Shown here piece by piece: positions 58,727 through 64,000 of a DNA stretch of 64,000 nt. The first letter of the stretch is position 1. Each line of letters opens with the position of its first letter. The position numbers and the translations under genes were made by a program. The notes under the pieces are model-generated. The model was not told the origin of the DNA, did not search any database, and worked only from the letters and a program-made list of their open reading frames with translations. The stretch is from the NCBI RefSeq assembly GCF_028473665.1, contig NZ_CP098774.1, forward strand, positions 4,645,501 through 4,709,500, written 5' to 3'. The stretch comes from Sphingomonas sp. QA11. Lineage in GTDB: Bacteria > Pseudomonadota > Alphaproteobacteria > Sphingomonadales > Sphingomonadaceae.

Positions 58727-58757
58727 CCGGTTAACCGGATTTCGTAGCCAACCGGTT
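58727..58757. promoter_or_regulatory. Paired palindromes upstream of motA
   Basis: CCGGTTAACCGG (58727-58738) and AACCGGTT (58750-58757) are perfect palindromes sharing a core, 58-88 bases before the motA start and just after the flgL stop. Candidate operator for the motAB operon. Confidence 0.4.
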
Positions 58758-58773
58758 ACCAAACGGCCCCGGT

Positions 58774-59685
58774 TCACCGCAGATAGTCGAACAACGAAAG
58801 CTGGCTCAGCTTGGTGAAGCTCGCCTGGGTCGCCGACAGGATCGTCATGGTCTTCTGCAATTCGGTGAGCGTTTCGGTGATGTTGGTATCCTCGATCGCG
58901 CCGCGCGCGGTCTCGCGATTGGCCGCCGTGTCGGTCAGCTGATCCGAAACCAGGTCGAGCCGGGCGGCGCGGGCGCCAACCGAACCGCGCACGCTGCCGA
59001 TCTGGGTCAGCGCTGCGTTGATGCCGTTCGTCGCTTCGCCGGCCGCGTCCTTCACGCTGCCGCCTGCATCGAGCGCGGCGGCGAATTTGGAAAGGATCGC
59101 GAAGACGTCGCTCGTTCCGCTCGCGGTCGGGATCCCGCCGAACACGCGCGCGGCGGTATCGGAAGCAGCGATCGACTGATCGTCGCCGATCGGGATCGGC
59201 GGCGGGGTGCCCGTACCGGTGAAACTGACCGAGCCATCGGCGTTGACGGTGACCGCGCTGTCGCCGGTGGCGGCACCGAACAGCGGCTGGCCGCGCGCGT
59301 CGGTGGTGTTGGCCAGGCTGACCAGGTTGCTCAGCACGCCTTTCAGCTGAGTTGCGATCGTCGCGCGATTCGCGTCGGTCAGCGTGCCGTTGTTCGCTTG
59401 TAGAACCAGTTCGGCTGCCTGCTGCAGGCCGGTTTGGACCGAGGTCAGCGTGGTGTCGGATTGCTGGAGCAGCGACTGGGCGAGCGAGACATTGGCCTTG
59501 GTCGCCGTATCGTCGGCCTTGCCCTGCTTGAGCGTGGCGAGCCGCTGATACGCGACGACGTCGTCCGAAGGCGCCTGCAGGCGCGTTTCTGACGAGACCT
59601 GGATTTGCAGCTTGTCGGCCTTCTGGCTGAGCTTCTGCATGAGGCTCGATGACCGGTCGTAAAGCTGGGAGGTGCTGATCTGCAT
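58774..59685 (-). CDS. flgL: Flagellar hook-associated protein FlgL
   Basis: 303 residues from the ATG at 59685 (MQISTSQLYDRSSSLMQKLS). Flagellin-like helical ends: N-terminal LSQKADKLQIQVSSE and C-terminal ELQKTMTILSATQASFTKLS. Second hook-filament junction protein. A TTG at 59697 overlapping the flgK stop is the alternative start, giving coupled translation. Confidence 0.92.
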   Translation of the reverse strand: MQISTSQLYDRSSSLMQKLSQKADKLQIQVSSETRLQAPSDDVVAYQRLATLKQGKADDTATKANVSLAQSLLQQSDTTLTSVQTGLQQAAELVLQANNGTLTDANRATIATQLKGVLSNLVSLANTTDARGQPLFGAATGDSAVTVNADGSVSFTGTGTPPPIPIGDDQSIAASDTAARVFGGIPTASGTSDVFAILSKFAAALDAGGSVKDAAGEATNGINAALTQIGSVRGSVGARAARLDLVSDQLTDTAANRETARGAIEDTNITETLTELQKTMTILSATQASFTKLSQLSLFDYLR

Positions 59686-59693
59686 GATGCTGC

Positions 59694-61040
59694 TCAACGA
59701 ATATCGAGGATTGACTGGAGCGTTTCGCGCGCGACCTGGATCACGCGGCTCGACGCCTGATAGGCCTGCTGGAAGCGCATCAGGTCGACCGCCTCGCTAT
59801 CGAGGTTGACGCCCGATACCGCGTCGCGCGCGGCGACCGCGCCGTCGCGGATCGCGCTCTGCGCCTCGGCGACCTGCTGGCGCGAGGCGAGGGCGGCGGC
59901 GTTGCCGGAGATAAGGGCGGTCGTCTTGCCTTCGAAGCCGGCCGAGCTGCGCAGGGTTGAGAGCGCCTTGAGATTGCTGTTGTCGCGCGTGCCGCCGCCG
60001 ACCGCGGCCGCGGCCACGTCGCGCGGATCGGTCAGCGTCATCCGGATATCGGTCGGCGTCGTGCCCATGGCGAACATCGCCGCACCCGGGTTGCCGTCGA
60101 GGTCGCGGCCCTGGGCCTGCACTGTATTGATGCCGTCGACGAAGCTCGTCGCGATGTCGTTGAGCTGCTCGCGCGCCGCGGCGATTCGCTGCGCGCCATC
60201 GACGATCCCGGCAAGCGCGCCGCCCGACGGGGTCAGGGTCGTGACGTCGCCGGCATGGTTGACCGCGAAGGAGACGCTGCCATCCTGGTTGCGGGCATAG
60301 GTCACGGTGCCCGCATCGTTGCCGGAAACGAACGTCGGGCCAGTCGCGCCACCCAGGCGGACGGCGGCGCGGCCGGCGACGTCGATCGAGACCGACACAT
60401 CGCTGATCGCGCTCATCTGTTCGAGCAGCTGGTCGCGCTGGTCGAGCAATTGCGCGGCGCTGGTGCTGCCCGGTGTGGCCCGGCCAAGGCCGTCATTGAC
60501 CTTGGCGAGCGCCGCCCCGAGGCTGCCGAGCGTGGCGACGGCATTCCCGGCGGTGCCGTCGAGATCGGCCGCGACACCGTCGAGCGCCTTGCCGGTGGCG
60601 GCAAAGGCGCTCGCGGCGGAGGTGCCTGCCTCCAGGAACACCGAGCGCGGCGCGCTGGCGGTCGGATCGGCGGCGATCGCCTGGGCCGAGGTGAAGAAGC
60701 TGGTCAGCCGGTTTCCGAGCTGGTTGCCGGTCAGCGCGCCCTGGATTCGATCGAGCCAGGTGATGCTTGTCTCGCTGCGCGCAAGATCGGCGCTTGAGGC
60801 ACGGACGTCAGCGGCGCGGAAGGCATCGGCCGAACGCACGATGCCGTCGACGACCACGCCCATGCCCGATACGACGCGGCTGGTCGACGCGATGCCCGCC
60901 CCGGCATTGACCTCCTTGAGGTTGACGGTGCGGCGCGCATAGCCGGCGGTGCCGGCATTGGCGATGTTCTCGGAGACGGTGGTCAGCGCGCTCTGATACG
61001 CGCGGACCCCGCTTGCGCCAGTCGCGAGGAGATCGCTCAT
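59694..61040 (-). CDS. flgK: Flagellar hook-associated protein FlgK
   Basis: 448 residues. N-terminal rod/hook motif SDLLATGASGVRAYQSALTT and SENIANAGTAGYARRTVNL; C-terminal FQQAYQASSRVIQVARE and ILDIR. First hook-filament junction protein. Short relative to enteric FlgK, as the middle domain is reduced. Overlaps flgJ by ATGA. Confidence 0.95.
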   Translation of the reverse strand: MSDLLATGASGVRAYQSALTTVSENIANAGTAGYARRTVNLKEVNAGAGIASTSRVVSGMGVVVDGIVRSADAFRAADVRASSADLARSETSITWLDRIQGALTGNQLGNRLTSFFTSAQAIAADPTASAPRSVFLEAGTSAASAFAATGKALDGVAADLDGTAGNAVATLGSLGAALAKVNDGLGRATPGSTSAAQLLDQRDQLLEQMSAISDVSVSIDVAGRAAVRLGGATGPTFVSGNDAGTVTYARNQDGSVSFAVNHAGDVTTLTPSGGALAGIVDGAQRIAAAREQLNDIATSFVDGINTVQAQGRDLDGNPGAAMFAMGTTPTDIRMTLTDPRDVAAAAVGGGTRDNSNLKALSTLRSSAGFEGKTTALISGNAAALASRQQVAEAQSAIRDGAVAARDAVSGVNLDSEAVDLMRFQQAYQASSRVIQVARETLQSILDIR

Positions 61041-61393
61041 GGCGTCTCACCCGCGGGTTTTGAGGTCGATTCAGGCTGGAGGTTGGCCTGAGACTTGGCG
61101 AGGAAGTCGGTCATCGCCTTGCCGATGCCGAGCGGGGCGTGATCCGCCATCGACTGCGCGACCTGCTGGTCCTGCATGTCGCGAAACGTGTCGAGTCCCT
61201 TGGACGAGAACAGCTCCTCGGCGAGATGGGCCTGGCGCATCGACTTCAGCATCATGCCGGCAAAGACCGACTCGAACTGCTTGCCGGCCTTTTCGAGGTT
61301 GGCTCGCGAGGCGAGGCGGCTCGTGTCGACGCCGATGCCGCTGGTCGGGCCGGGCGTAGGACGGGATGGGGGAAGGGCTGGGATGTCGGTCAC
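61037..61393 (-). CDS. flgJ: Rod-binding protein FlgJ (N-terminal domain only)
   Basis: 118 residues from a GTG at 61393 that overlaps the flgI stop (GTGA). Rod-binding domain: KAGKQFESVFAGMMLKSMRQ and SMADHAPLGIGKAMTDFL. No C-terminal muramidase domain, as usual in alphaproteobacteria, so a separate lytic enzyme is needed to open the wall for the rod. Confidence 0.9.
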   Translation of the reverse strand: MTDIPALPPSRPTPGPTSGIGVDTSRLASRANLEKAGKQFESVFAGMMLKSMRQAHLAEELFSSKGLDTFRDMQDQQVAQSMADHAPLGIGKAMTDFLAKSQANLQPESTSKPAGETP

Positions 61394-62598
61394 AGGACGA
61401 TCAGCTCCGCTTTCAGCGCGCCGGCTTCCTTCAGCGCTTCGAGGATGGCGACCAGGTCGGCCGGCGACGCGCCGATCGCGTTCACTGCCTTGACCACATC
61501 GGCGAGCTTCGGGCCGGGTTCGAGCAGGAACATCGGGCGATGCTCCTCGTCGACCGCGACGCCGCTCTTCTGTTCGGTCGCCGTCTGCCCCTGGCTGAAC
61601 GGCAAGGGCTGGCTGACATGCTGCTGCTCGTCGATGCGAACGGTGAGCTTGCCGTGGCTGACCGCGGCTGGGCCGACCCGAACCGCTGAGTTGATCACGA
61701 CGGTACCGGTGCGGGCGTTGACGATCACCTTGGCTGAAGGTTCGGCCGAGACGACGTCGAGATTCTCGATCTCGCTCATCAGGGTCGCACGGACGTCGCC
61801 ACCCATCGGCGCGCGCACCGAGACCGAGACGGCGTCGATCGCCTGCGCCGAGCCGGCGCCGAGCCGCGTGTTGATCGCGGCGGCGACATTCTGCGCGGTG
61901 GTGAAGTCGGCGCGGGTGAGGTTGTAGGTCAGCACCGGTGATGTCTCGAAACCGGTCTGAACCGCGCGCTCGACCGTGGCGCCCTCGGGGATTCGGCCGG
62001 CCGACGGGATGTTGACGACGATCTGCGAGCCGTCCTTGCCTTCGGCACCCAGCCCGCCGACGGCGAGGTTGCCCTGCGCCATCGCGTAGATCTGGCCGTC
62101 GGCGCCAAGCAGCGGCGTCAGGATCAGCGCCCCGCCGCGCAGCGACTTGGCCTTGCCCATCGAGGCGACGGTGATGTCGAGCTTCTGGCCCGGCTTGGCG
62201 AAAGCGGGCAGGTCGGCGGTGATCATCACCACCGCTGCGTTCTTCAGCCCGGGATTGGCGTTGGGCGGCAGCTGCAGCCCGAAGCGTGAAGCAACCGCCT
62301 TCATCGACTGGATGGTATATTCGAGATTGTCGTCGCCCGTGCCGGGCAGGCCGACCACGATGCCATAGCCCGTGAGTTGGTTCGAGCGGATGCCCTGGAA
62401 ACCGCCAAGGTCCTTCACCCTGTCGGCGTTTGCCGGAGCCGCCGCGAGGAAGATCGCGGCCACCGCCAGGAAAGCCGCACCAGCCCGCTCCCCCACCCGG
62501 CCTCCCATCGAGGATACCGTGTGGGGGAGCGGGCTGGTGCGGCGGCCCAGCGCAGCGCGGCAAAGAGCTACCAGACGGAACATCGCGGGCGCTTTCAT
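61390..62598 (-). CDS. flgI: Flagellar P-ring protein FlgI with palindrome in its leader
   Basis: 402 residues as called from 62598 (TGATG with the flgH stop). From DRVKDLGGFQGIRSNQLTGY onward it is a standard P-ring protein, ending KEAGALKAELIVL. The leader is unusual: an inverted repeat (62474-62543) encodes RTSPLPHTVSSMGGRVGERA in the signal-peptide region. An ATG inside the repeat at 62508 would give a normal signal peptide (GERAGAAFLAVAAIFLAAAP). Periplasmic ring around the rod. Confidence 0.93.
   Translation of the reverse strand: MKAPAMFRLVALCRAALGRRTSPLPHTVSSMGGRVGERAGAAFLAVAAIFLAAAPANADRVKDLGGFQGIRSNQLTGYGIVVGLPGTGDDNLEYTIQSMKAVASRFGLQLPPNANPGLKNAAVVMITADLPAFAKPGQKLDITVASMGKAKSLRGGALILTPLLGADGQIYAMAQGNLAVGGLGAEGKDGSQIVVNIPSAGRIPEGATVERAVQTGFETSPVLTYNLTRADFTTAQNVAAAINTRLGAGSAQAIDAVSVSVRAPMGGDVRATLMSEIENLDVVSAEPSAKVIVNARTGTVVINSAVRVGPAAVSHGKLTVRIDEQQHVSQPLPFSQGQTATEQKSGVAVDEEHRPMFLLEPGPKLADVVKAVNAIGASPADLVAILEALKEAGALKAELIVL
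62474..62543. repeat. In-frame 70-bp palindromic element inside flgI
   Basis: Perfect 23-bp arms (62474-62496 and 62521-62543) with a 24-base loop. It lies wholly within the flgI leader without breaking the frame. The GC-rich CCCGCTCCCCCAC arm is like intergenic sphingomonad repeats. Confidence 0.85.
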
Positions 62599-63299
62599 CA
62601 GAAGGGGCTGACGACGGAGAAGAATCGGCCAAGCCAGCCCTGGCGGCTGGCGCGGGCGACATCGCCCTTGCCGGTATAGGCGATCTGCGCATCCGCCACG
62701 CGGGTGGAAGGCACGCGGTTGTTGGCGTCGATGTCGGCGACGCGGATCAGGCCCTTGATCTGGACGAACTCGTCGCCGCGATTGAGCGTCACGCGCTTCT
62801 GGCCCTGCACCAGCATGGTGCCGTTCGGATAGACGGCGGAAACGGTCACGCTGACCTCGCCCGACAGGGTGTTCGACTGGTCGGTCGCGCCGCTTCCGGT
62901 GAAGTTGCGGGTGTTGCTCGCGCTGGCGTCGGTGTTCTTGAACAGCGAGAGCGCGCCGGTGGTGGGCGGGGTGATGCTCAGGCCGCCGCCGCTGTCGAGC
63001 TTCGAACTCGCCGATTTGGAGGCGACGGTGCGCTCGACCAGCAGGATCGTCAGCGGATCGCCCACCCGGCGCGCGCGCGCTCCTTCATGAAGCGCGGCAT
63101 AGCCGTCGCTCGCCTGGAAGATCGATCCGTTGGCGGGGGCCGCGACCGGCATGGGAAGGGGGAGCGCGGCGGAGAAATCGACCGGCTCCTTCTTCTTGCC
63201 GAACAGGCGCGCGTCGGCGGGCGACGGCGCGAGCGCGACGACGGCGGGCAGCGCGATCAGGGCGATCAAGGTGGCTGACGGTTTCATGAAATTAACCAT
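62598..63299 (-). CDS. flgH: Flagellar L-ring protein FlgH (no lipobox)
   Basis: 233 residues from the ATG at 63299, which overlaps the flgG stop (TGATG). L-ring motifs: FQASDGYAALHEGARARRVG, VGDPLTILLVERT, VSAVYPNGTMLVQGQKRVTL and NRVPSTRVADAQIAY. The N-terminal signal ends SPADARLFGKK and contains no Cys; indeed there is no Cys in the whole chain, so it cannot be lipidated like enteric FlgH. Confidence 0.93.
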   Translation of the reverse strand: MVNFMKPSATLIALIALPAVVALAPSPADARLFGKKKEPVDFSAALPLPMPVAAPANGSIFQASDGYAALHEGARARRVGDPLTILLVERTVASKSASSKLDSGGGLSITPPTTGALSLFKNTDASASNTRNFTGSGATDQSNTLSGEVSVTVSAVYPNGTMLVQGQKRVTLNRGDEFVQIKGLIRVADIDANNRVPSTRVADAQIAYTGKGDVARASRQGWLGRFFSVVSPF

Positions 63300-64000
63300 C
63301 AGATATTTTGGTTAACATATTTCAGCATGTCGTCGGTCGCCGAGATCATTTTTGAATTTACCTCGTACGCGCGCTGAGTCTCGATCATGTCGACAAGCTC
63401 CTCGACGACGTTGACGTTGGACGCCTCGAGCATGCCCTGGCGGATATTGCCGCGGCCCTCGAGGCCGGCGACACCGAGATTCGCCGCGCCCGATGCCGCC
63501 GTTTCAGTCAGGTAATTGTCGCCCTTGCTGAGCAGGCCGGCCGAATTGGCGAAGCTGGCGACCTGGATCTGGCCAAGCTGGCTTGCTTCGGTCTGGCCGG
63601 GCACGGTGGCCGAGACCGTACCGTCGGTGCCGACGGTGATCGCGGTCGCGCCCTCCGGCACGGTGATGCCTGGCATCACCTGATAGCCCTCGGAAGTGAC
63701 CAGCAGGCCTTCCGGCGAGCGGGTGAAATTGCCCGCGCGGGTATAGCCCAGGGTGCCCCCCGGCATCTGGACCTGGAAATAGCCGTCCCCGTCGAGCGCG
63801 AGATCGAGCGCGTTGCCCGTGGTCTGCATCGCGCCCTGGGTGTCGATTCGCGCGGTGCCCTGGATACGGACGCCGGTGCCGAGGTTGAGCCCGACCGCAT
63901 ATTTGGTCTCGGCCGTGCTCGGCGCCCCCGGCGCGGTGACCGTCTGATAGGCGAGCGTCTCGAACGCCGCCCGGTCGCGCTTGTACCCGGTGGTGTTCAC
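63299..64000 (-). CDS. flgG: Flagellar distal rod protein FlgG (5' end outside window)
   Basis: 234 codons incl. stop, with the N-terminus cut by the window edge. Starts at MNTTGYKRDRAAFETLAYQ (just after the usual ANxNTxGFK helix), then GTGVRIQGTARIDTQGAMQT, DLALDGDGYFQVQMPGG, and C-terminal EELVDMIETQRAYEVNSKMI. Distal rod subunit; first of the flg genes seen here. Confidence 0.95.
   Translation of the reverse strand: MNTTGYKRDRAAFETLAYQTVTAPGAPSTAETKYAVGLNLGTGVRIQGTARIDTQGAMQTTGNALDLALDGDGYFQVQMPGGTLGYTRAGNFTRSPEGLLVTSEGYQVMPGITVPEGATAITVGTDGTVSATVPGQTEASQLGQIQVASFANSAGLLSKGDNYLTETAASGAANLGVAGLEGRGNIRQGMLEASNVNVVEELVDMIETQRAYEVNSKMISATDDMLKYVNQNI

Noticed and set aside
61394..62692. Extension of the flgJ frame across flgI
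   Set aside because: It is flgI read in another frame; GTG at 61393 gives a normal rod-binding domain.

Overview
The window looks like the chromosome of a GC-rich alphaproteobacterium of the order Sphingomonadales (Sphingomonas or a close relative). The evidence is the high GC content, GTG starts, a CrtZ-type carotenoid hydroxylase, COQ9 and Coq4 ubiquinone proteins, an UrcA protein, a TorF-type porin, a sucC-etfB-etfA arrangement, and intergenic palindromes of the kind common in sphingomonads. Most of it is core housekeeping sequence. No tRNA, rRNA, CRISPR array, phage module or recognisable transposase was found.

Layout. 0-4 kb: end of metX, then metW, and a response regulator facing a GAF-PAS-HWE histidine kinase. 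4-8 kb (minus strand): ssb, feoB, feoA with a Fur-like palindrome in front, COQ9 and an EamA transporter. 8-11 kb: an Old Yellow Enzyme and a cytochrome P450, each with a perfect inverted repeat at its start. 11-15.7 kb: riboflavin cluster ribD-ribE-ribB-ribH, a small membrane protein and a TonB-like protein. 16-22 kb: gltX, prs, a porin, a TauE/SafE transporter, crtZ and a lipoprotein. 22-27 kb: sucC, etfB, etfA, a P-loop ATPase and two tandem COG4798-type methyltransferases. 27.3-30.5 kb: a small accessory patch with a secreted unknown, a 103-bp copy of the gyrB 3' end, a serine hydrolase and a broken SphA-like gene. 30.5-39.5 kb: gyrB, an EF-hand/OmpA protein, recF, coq4, two regulators/secreted proteins and dnaN. 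39.6-50.9 kb: an outer-membrane protein, a phosphatase, LysR/SDR, rlmN, a decayed TSUP transporter, a cytochrome b/molybdo-oxidoreductase/Cfa operon, a MATE pump and argG. 51-57 kb: three polytopic GT-C-like proteins and a FemAB/GNAT-like protein. 57-64 kb: motB, motA and the flagellar operon flgG-H-I-J-K-L, open at the right edge.

How the genes work together. Clear pathway blocks are riboflavin synthesis, ferrous iron uptake, succinyl-CoA ligase plus electron transfer flavoprotein, replication (gyrB, recF, dnaN, ssb scattered among other genes) and the distal flagellar rod, rings, hook-associated proteins and stator. The flg genes mostly overlap by 1-4 bases, so translational coupling is likely. 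The GT-C gene that follows motB also overlaps it by four bases, tying a membrane glycosyltransferase candidate to the stator genes.

Most unusual structures: (1) a 2.1-kb segment bounded by direct repeats of the gyrB 3' end that differ only at synonymous positions, as expected if an insertion replaced the gene end; (2) a 70-bp perfect-arm palindromic element lying in frame in the signal-peptide region of flgI; (3) a bipartite palindromic repeat found in two intergenic gaps; (4) a TauE/SafE gene that seems to start at ATT; (5) an STT3-like GT-C protein of unknown substrate. No complete new system is evident; these are leads.
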